Assembly (NCBI GenBank): GCA_019422485.1
Contig: JAHZDG010000002.1
Span: forward strand, 1 to 8,252
Direction: 5' to 3'
Source: Alistipes sp.
GTDB lineage: Bacteria > Bacteroidota > Bacteroidia > Bacteroidales > Rikenellaceae
DNA length: 8,252 nucleotides
The number at the start of each line of letters is the position of its first letter. The stretch's first letter is position 1. Shown one piece after another: positions 1-6,521 of the stretch. Both the position numbers and the translations under genes were made by a program. Under the pieces are notes generated by a model that saw nothing but the letters and a program-made list of their open reading frames with translations, did no database searches and had not been told where the DNA came from.

Positions 1-1
1 A

Positions 2-1273
2 AAAGCCCACAACTTGCTGGCCGCCCTGATCGACAACAACCTCCAAAGCAAAACCCGTTCGCTGGGACTCGATCCGCGCACCATCGCCTGGAAACGGGTT
101 ATGGACATGAACGACCGCTCCCTGCGCAACATTGTAGCCGGTCTGGGAGGCACCACTTCGGGGGTTCCCCGCGAAACCGGATTCGACATTACGGCGGCTT
201 CGGAAATCATGGCCATTTTGTGTCTGGCCGAAAACCTCAGCGATCTAAAACGTCGTCTGGGCAATATTTTCGTCGGCTTCACCTATAGCAAAAAGCCGAT
301 TTATGCCCGGGATCTGAAGGCCGAAGGGGCCATGGCGGCCCTGCTCAAAGACGCCATCAAACCCAACCTCGTACAAACCATCGAAGGGACACCGGCCCTG
401 ATCCACGGCGGCCCGTTCGCCAACATCGCCCAGGGCACCAACACCGTGATTGCCACGAAAATGGCCATGTCACTGACCGACTACACCGTCACCGAAGCCG
501 GTTTCGGTTTCGATCTAGGGGCCGAAAAGTTCCTCGACATCAAATGCCGAGCAGCCGGACTTTCGCCCAATGCCGTTGTGCTGGTTGCCACGATCCGCGC
601 CCTGAAATACCACGGCGGACAAGCGCTCGCCGAGCTGAAACAGCCCGACCTGAAGGCCCTGGAAGCCGGGATCGTCAACCTGCAGAAACACCTGGAGAAC
701 ATTCAGCAGTTCCACCTGTCGCCGATCGTAGCCATCAACCGTTTCGCCACCGACTCCGAGGAAGAACTGGCTTTCGTCCGCAACTACTGCCAACAACAAG
801 GCATTCCGGTTGCGGTAGCCGACGTATGGGGTTCGGGCGGAGCCGGAGCCGAAGAGCTGGCCGAATTAGTCGTCAAAGCCACCGAAAACTGCTGCCACTC
901 TTTCGAGCCGCTCTATCCGCTGGACGCAACGGTCGAAACCAAAATCGCTACCGTCGCCCAGAAAATCTATGGAGCCGAAGCCGTGGATTATACCCCCAAA
1001 GCCAAAGCGGCCTTACGTAAAATCGCCGACTTGGGCTTGGGAGGACTGGCCGTTTGTATCGCCAAAACCCAAAAATCCCTTTCGGACAATCCGGCTTTGT
1101 TGGGACGTCCCAAAAATTTCATCATCACGGTACGCGACATCGAAATTGCGGCAGGCGCCGGATTCCTAATCCCGATCACCGGCGAGATCATGCGCATGCC
1201 CGGACTCCCCGAAACTCCGGCCGCCGAAAATATCGACATCGACGATCAAGGACAAATCAGCGGACTTTTCTAA
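2..1273 (+). CDS. fhs: Formate--tetrahydrofolate ligase, 5' end cut by window
   Basis: This gene encodes formate--tetrahydrofolate ligase, a cytosolic enzyme that joins formate to tetrahydrofolate using ATP to give 10-formyl-THF for one-carbon metabolism. The frame is open from the first complete codon in the window (Lys-Ala-His-Asn-Leu-Leu-Ala-Ala), so the true start lies outside. The 423 visible residues, against a family length of about 550, lack the N-terminal part with the P-loop. Recognised family blocks are WKRVMDMNDRSLRNI near base 89, DITAASEIMAIL near 185, HGGPFANIAQGTNT near 404, EAGFGFDLGAEKF at 494-532, and the near-universal C-terminal block PITGEIMRMPGLP followed by a short acidic tail ending GLF. 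The gene is G+C-rich with ordinary codon use and no break. It ends 33 bases before a strong terminator, so it is the last gene of its transcript. Identity is secure; only the missing N-terminus is unseen. Confidence 0.97.
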   Translation, partial: KAHNLLAALIDNNLQSKTRSLGLDPRTIAWKRVMDMNDRSLRNIVAGLGGTTSGVPRETGFDITAASEIMAILCLAENLSDLKRRLGNIFVGFTYSKKPIYARDLKAEGAMAALLKDAIKPNLVQTIEGTPALIHGGPFANIAQGTNTVIATKMAMSLTDYTVTEAGFGFDLGAEKFLDIKCRAAGLSPNAVVLVATIRALKYHGGQALAELKQPDLKALEAGIVNLQKHLENIQQFHLSPIVAINRFATDSEEELAFVRNYCQQQGIPVAVADVWGSGGAGAEELAELVVKATENCCHSFEPLYPLDATVETKIATVAQKIYGAEAVDYTPKAKAALRKIADLGLGGLAVCIAKTQKSLSDNPALLGRPKNFIITVRDIEIAAGAGFLIPITGEIMRMPGLPETPAAENIDIDDQGQISGLF

Positions 1274-1306
1274 ACAACGCCGCTTATTTTTCCGCCACAT
1301 TACCCC

Positions 1307-1343
1307 GAGAACGCCTTGCACTGTTGCAAGGCGTTCTCTTTTT
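1307..1343 (+). terminator. Intrinsic terminator of fhs
   Basis: A perfect 14-bp stem (GAGAACGCCTTGCA at 1307-1320 pairing with 1325-1338) closes a 4-base loop CTGT and is followed directly by five T (1339-1343). It starts 33 bases after the fhs stop codon. This is a textbook rho-independent terminator and separates fhs from asnB. Confidence 0.95.
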
Positions 1344-1605
1344 CCCACCCCATCACGGAATCTTTGCACCTCACCCCAAGCCCCTGACTCCCCTTCTCCG
1401 CCAAATGAGGAGCCCTATTGGGAATCGGACATTTTGAGCTCCTCGCCTCCACTTGCGCCCCTGGTTTCCGGCCATTTTCCCAACCGTCCATTTTTATCAA
1501 ATCAGAAAATTTTTACATATTTTTCAACATACCCCCATTTTTACTATACCAACTTTTCATTTTTTGCATATATTTGTCGGTGACACCCCATAAAATTCAA
1601 CGAAT
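1344..1605. other. Intergenic spacer upstream of asnB
   Basis: No convincing coding region is present. The left part is C-rich on the + strand, with four runs of exactly CCCC at 1348-1351, 1374-1377, 1381-1384 and 1390-1393. A 7-bp inverted repeat follows (GAGGAGC at 1407-1413, GCTCCTC at 1438-1444) with a 24-base loop that contains CCC/GGG. From about 1490 the sequence becomes very A+T-rich and leads into the asnB -7 box. The hairpin lies upstream of the inferred asnB transcription start, so it is not part of that leader. Its role is unknown. Confidence 0.6.
1569..1576 (+). promoter_or_regulatory. -7 promoter box of asnB
   Basis: TATATTTG matches the Bacteroidota primary-sigma -7 consensus TAnnTTTG at all six fixed positions. 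It lies 29 bases upstream of the asnB ATG, implying a leader of roughly 20-25 bases. I see no good TTTG-like -33 element at the usual 19-21-base spacing, only an A+T-rich tract. Transcription start is inferred, not seen. Confidence 0.6.
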
Positions 1606-3270
1606 ATGTGCGGAATTGTAGGAATGTTTGAAATCAGCACTTCGACCGAGAGTTTTCGACCGCAAGTGCTCAAAATGGCCAAAACCATTCGCCATCGCGG
1701 CCCCGACTGGTCAGGAATCTACTGCGGTCCTCACGCCATTCTGGCCCACGAACGCCTGTCGATCGTCGACCCCGAATCGGGCGGACAACCCCTCAAAAGC
1801 AAAGACGGAAAACTGATTCTGTCAGTCAACGGCGAAATATACAATCACCGCGACCTGAGAGCCCAACTGACCGAAGAATATGAATTTCTGACCGGATCGG
1901 ACTGCGAAGTCATCCTGGCCCTCTATCGCAAAAAAGGCGTGGATTTCCTGGAAGACCTCAACGGTATCTTCGCATTCGCACTCTACGACACCGAACAGGA
2001 ACGCTATCTGATCGCCCGCGACCACATCGGCATCATTCCGTTGTATATGGGATGGGACGAAGCGGGTCATTTCTACGTTGCTTCAGAACTCAAAGCCCTC
2101 GAAGGGATTTGCACAACCGTCAAAAGCTTTCCCCCGGGACACTATTACGACAGCCGGGAGAAAAAACTCAAACGCTGGTACTCCCGAGACTGGGAACATT
2201 ACGAAGCCGTTGAACACAACGGAGCCGATCCCCGGATATTGAGAGCCGCTCTCGAAAGCGCCGTTCAACGCCAGCTGATGTCCGATGTTCCCTATGGTGT
2301 TTTACTCTCCGGAGGTCTCGATTCGTCCATCATTTCGGCCATCGCCAAGAAATTTGCCGCCAAACGTATCGAAACCGACGGCCAAAGCGATGCCTGGTGG
2401 CCACGCCTGCACTCTTTTGCCATCGGATTGAAAGGAGCCCCGGATTTAGCCGCCGCCCGTCGGGTCGCCGAACACCTTGGCACCGTCCATCACGAAATTC
2501 ACTACACCCTTCAGGAGGGACTAGACGCCCTGCGCGATGTGATCTATTACCTGGAAACGTATGATGTTACCACGGTGCGGGCCTCTACGCCCATGTACCT
2601 GCTGGCCCGGGTGATCAAATCGATGGGGATCAAAATGGTGCTTTCCGGGGAAGGCGCTGATGAAGTGTTCGGCGGGTATCTCTACTTTCACAAAGCACCC
2701 GATGCCCGTGCCTTCCACGAAGAAACGGTTCGCAAACTCAGCAAACTCCATTTGTACGACTGTCTGCGCGCCAACAAAGCGTTGTCGGCCTGGGGAGTCG
2801 AAGGGCGCGTTCCGTTCCTCGACAAAGAGTTTCTGGATGTCGCCATGCGCCTGAACCCCGAAGCCAAAATGGTTCGTGACGGCAAAATGGAAAAATGGAT
2901 CCTGCGCAAAGCCTGTGAAGATCTTCTCCCGGAATCGATTCTCTGGCGCCAAAAAGAACAATTCTCGGATGGAGTCGGGTACGGATGGATCGACTCGCTC
3001 AAAGAGCTGACCTCCCGTGCGGTTTCCGATGAACAGATGAAACACGCACCCGAACGTTTCCCGATCAATCCGCCACGCAACAAAGAAGAATATTACTATC
3101 GTTCGATTTTCGAAGAGCACTTCCCGTCACAGTCCGCAGCTAGCACCGTACCTTCCGTACCCTCGGTGGCCTGCAGCACAGCGGAGGCTTTGGCTTGGGA
3201 CGCCTCTTTCAGCGGCATCAACGAACCTTCGGGTCGAGCCGTAAAAAACGTTCATCTTCAGTGCCTTTAG
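1606..3270 (+). CDS. asnB: Asparagine synthase B, glutamine-hydrolysing
   Basis: This gene makes asparagine from aspartate, ATP and glutamine-derived ammonia in the cytosol. It encodes 554 residues, the same length as E. coli AsnB. Translation must start at 1606 because the mature N-terminal nucleophile is Cys2 (MCGIVG). The N-terminal class II glutaminase domain spans about residues 2-200, with glutamine-binding residues visible as Arg50 (HERLSIVD), Asn75/Glu77 (NGEIYNH) and Asp99 (GSDCE). The synthetase domain follows, with the ATP pyrophosphatase loop SGGLDSS at 235-241, SGEGADE at 347-353 and VPFLD at 392-396. The tail (SVACSTAEALAWD, then PSGRAV) also follows AsnB. A TAnnTTTG box lies 29 bases upstream. 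The gene appears monocistronic, since fhs is terminated before it and a tRNA follows 132 bases later. I see no strong terminator directly behind it. All catalytic motifs are intact. Confidence 0.97.
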   Translation: MCGIVGMFEISTSTESFRPQVLKMAKTIRHRGPDWSGIYCGPHAILAHERLSIVDPESGGQPLKSKDGKLILSVNGEIYNHRDLRAQLTEEYEFLTGSDCEVILALYRKKGVDFLEDLNGIFAFALYDTEQERYLIARDHIGIIPLYMGWDEAGHFYVASELKALEGICTTVKSFPPGHYYDSREKKLKRWYSRDWEHYEAVEHNGADPRILRAALESAVQRQLMSDVPYGVLLSGGLDSSIISAIAKKFAAKRIETDGQSDAWWPRLHSFAIGLKGAPDLAAARRVAEHLGTVHHEIHYTLQEGLDALRDVIYYLETYDVTTVRASTPMYLLARVIKSMGIKMVLSGEGADEVFGGYLYFHKAPDARAFHEETVRKLSKLHLYDCLRANKALSAWGVEGRVPFLDKEFLDVAMRLNPEAKMVRDGKMEKWILRKACEDLLPESILWRQKEQFSDGVGYGWIDSLKELTSRAVSDEQMKHAPERFPINPPRNKEEYYYRSIFEEHFPSQSAASTVPSVPSVACSTAEALAWDASFSGINEPSGRAVKNVHLQCL

Positions 3271-3345
3271 GTGCCTCTAAAAAGCTCAGGAAACGACATC
3301 AAACAAAGAAATTGCAGAATCGCCCACATTTTTTTCACAGAAACG

Positions 3346-3376
3346 TTGGCGAATTCAAATATATTTCTGAAATTTG
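3346..3376 (+). promoter_or_regulatory. Possible promoter of tRNA-Thr
   Basis: A TTG at 3346-3348 is separated by 20 bases from GAAATTTG at 3369-3376, which matches the Bacteroidota -7 consensus TAnnTTTG at five of six fixed positions. The tRNA begins 26 bases after the box. Spacing and position fit, but the -33 match is only three bases. An overlapping TATATTTC at 3360-3367 is an alternative -7. Confidence 0.4.
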
Positions 3377-3402
3377 CAGCCGGAAATCCAATTCCTACAG
3401 CA

Positions 3403-3475
3403 GCTTCAATAGCTCAGTTGGTAGAGCATTTCATTCGTAATGAAAAGGTCGCCGGTTCGAGCCCGGCTTGAAGCT
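3403..3475 (+). tRNA. tRNA-Thr (anticodon CGT)
   Basis: The 73 bases fold into a complete cloverleaf. The acceptor stem is GCTTCAA (3403-3409) with TTGAAGC (3468-3474), the D stem GCTC/GAGC, the anticodon stem TTTCA (3429-3433) with TGAAA (3441-3445), and the T stem GCCGG/CCGGC with loop TTCGAGC. The loop TTCGTAA places anticodon CGT at 3436-3438, which reads ACG (Thr). The discriminator base is T and CCA is not encoded. It stands alone between asnB and an integrase gene, a common arrangement for a tRNA used as a chromosomal attachment site. Confidence 0.96.
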
Positions 3476-3505
3476 CAGGCTGAAAATCAAGGTTTTCAAT
3501 AAATT

Positions 3506-3537
3506 AAAGAGGTTCATCGTTTGATGAGCCTCTTTTT
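3506..3537 (+). terminator. Terminator after tRNA-Thr
   Basis: A 13-bp stem with one G-T pair (3506-3518 with 3523-3535) closes loop GTTT. The right arm runs into a T tract, with T at 3533-3537 partly inside the stem. It lies 31 bases after the tRNA and before the integrase promoter region. It is a good rho-independent terminator for the tRNA transcript. Confidence 0.85.
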
Positions 3538-3547
3538 GTTTGCAAAT

Positions 3548-3569
3548 ATTACGCAAAATATTGCGCAAT
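3548..3569. repeat. Dyad upstream of integrase promoter box
   Basis: ATTACGCAA (3548-3556) and TTGCGCAAT (3561-3569) form 9-base inverted arms with one mismatch around a 4-base spacer AATA. The dyad sits where the -33 region of the integrase promoter would be, just before the TAGATTTG box. It could be an operator or a recombinase or excisionase binding site. Function is inference. Confidence 0.45.
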
Positions 3570-3574
3570 CTTTG

Positions 3575-3599
3575 TAGATTTGTTTTACGACTGTTTTAC
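3575..3599 (+). promoter_or_regulatory. Integrase -7 box with overlapping direct repeat
   Basis: TAGATTTG (3575-3582) matches TAnnTTTG at all fixed positions and lies 28 bases before the integrase ATG. Two copies of TGTTTTAC (3581-3588 and 3592-3599) follow, offset by 11 bases, about one helical turn, and cover the expected transcription start. The repeat suggests a protein bound to one DNA face, either a repressor or the integrase itself. The promoter box is reasonably sure; the repeat's role is a guess. Confidence 0.5.
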
Positions 3600-3610
3600 A
3601 AAGATGAGAG

Positions 3611-4864
3611 ATGGCGACATTTAAAATTTGCGTTTTCGCACACCAGCAGCGGGACGATGGACGGTTCCCCATTTCGATCCGAATCACAAACAACAGAAGA
3701 TCGGTTTATCTGAACACGGGGATGTACGCTACCCGTTCCCAGATTTCAAAAGACTTTAGCACGGTCAAGGATCGGGTTATCGCTCGGGCGATTGATCGGA
3801 AGATCCAGGAGTTCGAAGAGCTGATCGCTCAAAAGCTGGGGGCGAGCGTTGGCAACTATTCCGCTCGGGAGCTGGCAAATTTTCTTACCAAGCAATCGTC
3901 GGACGATACGTCTATTGACTTTGTCGAGTTTGCAAACGAACACATACAATCGATCGCCAAAACTGAAAACCGAAAGTCATACGCTCAAAAGATCGGGTCG
4001 ACAATCAAGGCGCTCACCGATTATTTCGGAAGGGATCAAATCTACATCCGGGAAATTACGGCCAAATCTTTACAAGGTTTTGCAGATTTCCTAGTTCAAA
4101 ACAGGCAGGTCAGCGAAAGAACAGTATCGGATTACCTGACCAATATCCGGACGCTATTCAATGCTGCAATCGACAAGTATAACGACGAGGACTTCGGCGT
4201 GTCGGTCATTACGCACTACCCTTTCCGGAAGTTGAAAATCAAATCCCGTTTTCAATCAAAAAGCCGCAATCTGAGCGTTTCGGATATTCGACGAATTAAA
4301 GATGCGACCGATGAAGAATTGGTCACCAAACGGGCTATTTTGGCCCGTGACGTTTTCATGCTGTCTTTCTATCTTGTCGGTACAAACTTGATCGATCTTT
4401 ATTACCTCGACGAGTACCGGGATGGCCGGATCTCCTACAACCGCCGCAAGACGAGCGGTCGCCGGGAGGATGGCGCTTACATATCTATTAAGGTGGAACC
4501 GGAGGCGGAAGGACTGTTGGAAAAGTATCGTGACAAAACAGGAGAACGGGCGCTTTGCTTTCACAATCTTTACGGAAGCCACACGGATTTTGTCAAGAAT
4601 GTGAACGCCGGATTGAAGCAGCTGGCCGAGTCGATTGGGCTGGAGGCTCCCGTTACCTCGTATTGGGCACGCCATTCCTGGGCAACGATCGCCCGGAATG
4701 ATTGCGGGGTAAGTAAAGACGATATCAACCTTGCCTTGAATCACGTGGATAAAGATATGGCCGTGACTGACATCTACATTGCTAAAGATTGGTCGATCAT
4801 TGACCGGGCGAACCACAAGGTTATCATGACACTATCCACAGAAAAGCCATATAACGTAAAATGA
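3611..4864 (+). CDS. Tyrosine recombinase / site-specific integrase
   Basis: This is a 417-residue phage-integrase-family recombinase of the Bacteroidota mobile-element type, expected to integrate and excise the element at the neighbouring tRNA. Residues 1-85 look like the arm-type DNA-binding domain (ISIRITNNRRSVYLNTG), about 100-195 the SAM-like core-binding domain, and 220-405 the catalytic domain. Visible catalytic candidates are Lys280, Arg354 (YWARHSWAT), His378 (LNHVD) and the nucleophile Tyr389 (TDIYIAKDW). The usual first arginine is absent: the motif reads FYLVGTNLIDLYYL with Val256. The usual His of HxxR is Tyr351. IntDOT of CTnDOT is known to lack the canonical first Arg and to use a nearby Arg; Arg246 here could serve, so I do not call the protein dead. 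The start at 3611 follows GAGAG closely. Base composition lies between core and cargo. It ends 105 bases before the fic start codon. Confidence 0.93.
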   Translation: MATFKICVFAHQQRDDGRFPISIRITNNRRSVYLNTGMYATRSQISKDFSTVKDRVIARAIDRKIQEFEELIAQKLGASVGNYSARELANFLTKQSSDDTSIDFVEFANEHIQSIAKTENRKSYAQKIGSTIKALTDYFGRDQIYIREITAKSLQGFADFLVQNRQVSERTVSDYLTNIRTLFNAAIDKYNDEDFGVSVITHYPFRKLKIKSRFQSKSRNLSVSDIRRIKDATDEELVTKRAILARDVFMLSFYLVGTNLIDLYYLDEYRDGRISYNRRKTSGRREDGAYISIKVEPEAEGLLEKYRDKTGERALCFHNLYGSHTDFVKNVNAGLKQLAESIGLEAPVTSYWARHSWATIARNDCGVSKDDINLALNHVDKDMAVTDIYIAKDWSIIDRANHKVIMTLSTEKPYNVK

Positions 4865-4868
4865 TACA

Positions 4869-4940
4869 AAAGTAAAATTACAAAATCGTTATTTTACTTT
4901 AATTGATTAAAGTAAAATATGTTTTTTTTTATTTTACTTT
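4869..4940. repeat. Four-copy symmetric operator-like array upstream of fic
   Basis: AAAGTAAAAT occurs at 4869-4878 and 4909-4918, and its complement ATTTTACTTT at 4891-4900 and 4931-4940. Gaps are 12, 8 and 12 bases, so the same 32-base inverted pair repeats with a 40-base period and the whole is symmetric about 4904/4905. The inner pair extends to a perfect palindrome with 13-base arms and a TG centre (4891-4918). The last copy overlaps TTACTTTG (4934-4941), a near match to the TAnnTTTG -7 box, so a bound protein would cover the fic promoter. Nine T (4922-4930) separate the last two copies. The binding protein is inferred to be the Fic winged helix itself. Confidence 0.8.
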
Positions 4941-4969
4941 GTGAAGTCAACATAAAAAGCAGAACAAAC

Positions 4970-6118
4970 ATGAAAGACATAGAAAAATTCGAAGCTGGAC
5001 ATTATGAATCCGGCTATGGATATAAATTTTTTGTTCCTAATGAAATTAACGAAGAATGGACAACAAATAATCCGACAATCAACAAATTACTAGAAAAAGC
5101 CGCCATGAAATTAGGTGCACTCAATTCATTTTCACGCCTTGTTCCTAATATAGATTTATTCATCCAATTACATGTCACAAAAGAAGCCGTTATCTCCAGT
5201 CGAATAGAAGGTACACAAACCCGCATGGAAGAAGCCCTACTTCCAGAAAACGAAGTTCTACCTGAACGAAGAAACGATTGGAAAGAAGTTAATAATTATA
5301 TTATTGCCATTAATAACGCAATACAAGAACTAGATAAACTTCCAATATCATCCCGACTCATCAAATCCACACACAAACAACTATTGGATAGCGTCAGAGG
5401 TGAATATAAACTACCTGGAGAATTCCGACGTAGCCAAAATTGGATAGGAGGAAACTCTTTAGCAGATGCAAAATTTGTTCCTCCTCACCATGATCATGTA
5501 AATAGATTAATGGGAGATTTAGAAAAGTTCCTAAACAATAATGAAATCAATGTTCCATCACTTTTAAAAATCGCCATCGCTCATTACCAATTCGAAACAA
5601 TTCACCCTTTTTTAGACGGGAACGGTCGAATTGGACGTCTTTCGATAACATTATTTCTTGTTAAAGAACGTATTTTAGATGCACCTTTACTATATCTATC
5701 GACATATTTCGAAAAAAGAAAAGATCTTTATTATGACAATTTAAACTTAATCAGAACCAAAAATGACATTGTTCAATGGATAAAATATTTTCTTGTTGGG
5801 ATCGAACAAACAGCAAACGAAGCTGTTGAAACTCTTTCATCCATTCTAAAACTTAAATCTGACAGAGAAGACTATATTCGAAATAATTACAAGAAACGTA
5901 GTACTAACGCAATCATCCTATTGCACTCTATGTTTAAAAATCCATTGATTACAATCGATCATGCAGCCAATATATGTCAAGTCTCCTATAAAGCAGCCAA
6001 CGACCTTGTCAAACTGATGCAGGAGGACGGAATCGTGAAAGAAGTGACAGGACAAAGTCGCAATCGACTATTTGTATTCGAAGCATACCTATCCTTATTT
6101 AATTCAAATAGACCTTAA
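4970..6118 (+). CDS. Fic-family protein adenylyltransferase with C-terminal winged helix
   Basis: Fic enzymes transfer AMP from ATP to hydroxyl side chains of target proteins; the target here is unknown. The 382-residue protein has a Fic N-terminal domain (about 1-100) carrying the inhibitory motif S76-x-x-x-E80-G81 in ISSRIEGTQT. The Fic core has a substrate flap around 144-161 (GEYKLPGEFRRSQNWIGG) and the complete active-site motif HPFLDGNGRIGR at 212-223. A winged helix-turn-helix spans about 311-377. The N-terminal inhibitory motif makes it class II, like Shewanella SoFic and Bacteroides thetaiotaomicron homologues. I chose ATG 4970 because the in-frame ATG at 4919 sits inside the operator array and would add a poly-Phe stretch unlike the family. 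The gene is A+T-rich with A/T-ending codons, unlike fhs and asnB. No antitoxin-like partner gene is adjacent; inhibition is built in. Autoregulation through the winged helix is likely but inferred. Confidence 0.93.
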   Translation: MKDIEKFEAGHYESGYGYKFFVPNEINEEWTTNNPTINKLLEKAAMKLGALNSFSRLVPNIDLFIQLHVTKEAVISSRIEGTQTRMEEALLPENEVLPERRNDWKEVNNYIIAINNAIQELDKLPISSRLIKSTHKQLLDSVRGEYKLPGEFRRSQNWIGGNSLADAKFVPPHHDHVNRLMGDLEKFLNNNEINVPSLLKIAIAHYQFETIHPFLDGNGRIGRLSITLFLVKERILDAPLLYLSTYFEKRKDLYYDNLNLIRTKNDIVQWIKYFLVGIEQTANEAVETLSSILKLKSDREDYIRNNYKKRSTNAIILLHSMFKNPLITIDHAANICQVSYKAANDLVKLMQEDGIVKEVTGQSRNRLFVFEAYLSLFNSNRP

Positions 6119-6245
6119 TAACAATTGTCTTTGTAACAACATAACATACGCAAGATTAGATCCATAACTTCATAAACATATATTCCAATTCGGTTCTTAA
6201 ATGCTGACTTATATTTAAGTGATAATCAAGTATATAAAAATTTAG

Positions 6246-6281
6246 GAGCGTCCGACGTTTGGTCCGACGCTCTTTTTTTTT
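6246..6281 (+). terminator. Terminator downstream of fic
   Basis: GAGCGTC (6246-6252) pairs with GACGCTC (6266-6272). After a C-C mismatch the stem continues with GAC/GTC around loop GTTTG, and nine T follow (6273-6281). It lies 127 bases after the fic stop. The G+C-rich stem in an A+T-rich spacer makes it stand out. On the - strand there is no clean U tract, so it is probably one-directional. Confidence 0.85.
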
Positions 6282-6521
6282 ATTATGACAAATTCACCAT
6301 AATTAAGGTTTTGATTTTTTTACAGGATATTCCGTTTAATCACTCCGACCACCCGATGAAGCCGAACGACCATTTCGATCTGCATCTATAAAATCATGGT
6401 GGTAAAATTCTCCATTCTATGGATTGGAATTGTATTTTATATGAATTTACGTGTATGCTTCTATTTGATTATTGAATGAGTATCCTTATTAAATTGAATA
6501 ATATAATCTTAAATACTGTAC
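6282..6521. other. Convergent intergenic region between fic and DUF4041 gene
   Basis: Together with 6119-6245 this makes a 403-base gap between convergent genes. No gene of normal size is present. The stretch at about 6322-6391 is distinctly richer in G+C than its surroundings and reads, on the + strand, as an open tail ending HPMKPNDHFDLHL before TAA at 6389-6391, with no plausible start. It may be a gene remnant. An imperfect inverted repeat at 6387-6394/6434-6441 (TATAAAAT/ATTTTATA) encloses a small TCCAT/ATGGA hairpin; it lacks a T tract on either strand, so I do not call it a terminator. Confidence 0.5.

Noticed and set aside
544..1020. 158-codon frame on the + strand inside fhs
   Set aside because: It overlaps the conserved fhs frame, has low-complexity Arg/Ser/Pro composition typical of an out-of-frame reading of G+C-rich DNA, and has no domain.
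2521..3120. 199-codon open frame on the - strand opposite asnB
   Set aside because: It is the antisense of a well-conserved enzyme gene in a G+C-rich region; the translation shows no recognisable domain.
3266..3282. Hairpin TTTAG/CTAAA as the asnB terminator
   Set aside because: The stem is only 5 A+T-rich base pairs, overlaps the stop codon and has no T tract.
4256..4816. 186-codon open frame on the - strand opposite the integrase
   Set aside because: It lies fully inside the integrase catalytic domain, has no recognisable domain, and appears to be a shadow of the coding frame.
4869..4940. Small CRISPR-like array
   Set aside because: The units are only 10 bases and alternate in orientation, with 8-12-base gaps. 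This is operator architecture; there are no spacers and no cas genes.
4919..4969. Upstream in-frame ATG at 4919 as the fic start
   Set aside because: It lies inside the operator array, would encode a poly-Phe hydrophobic stretch foreign to the family, and leaves no room for a promoter. ATG 4970 gives the usual Fic N-terminus.
6387..6441. Terminator for the - strand DUF4041 gene
   Set aside because: The inverted repeats do not share one centre and no T tract follows on the - strand.
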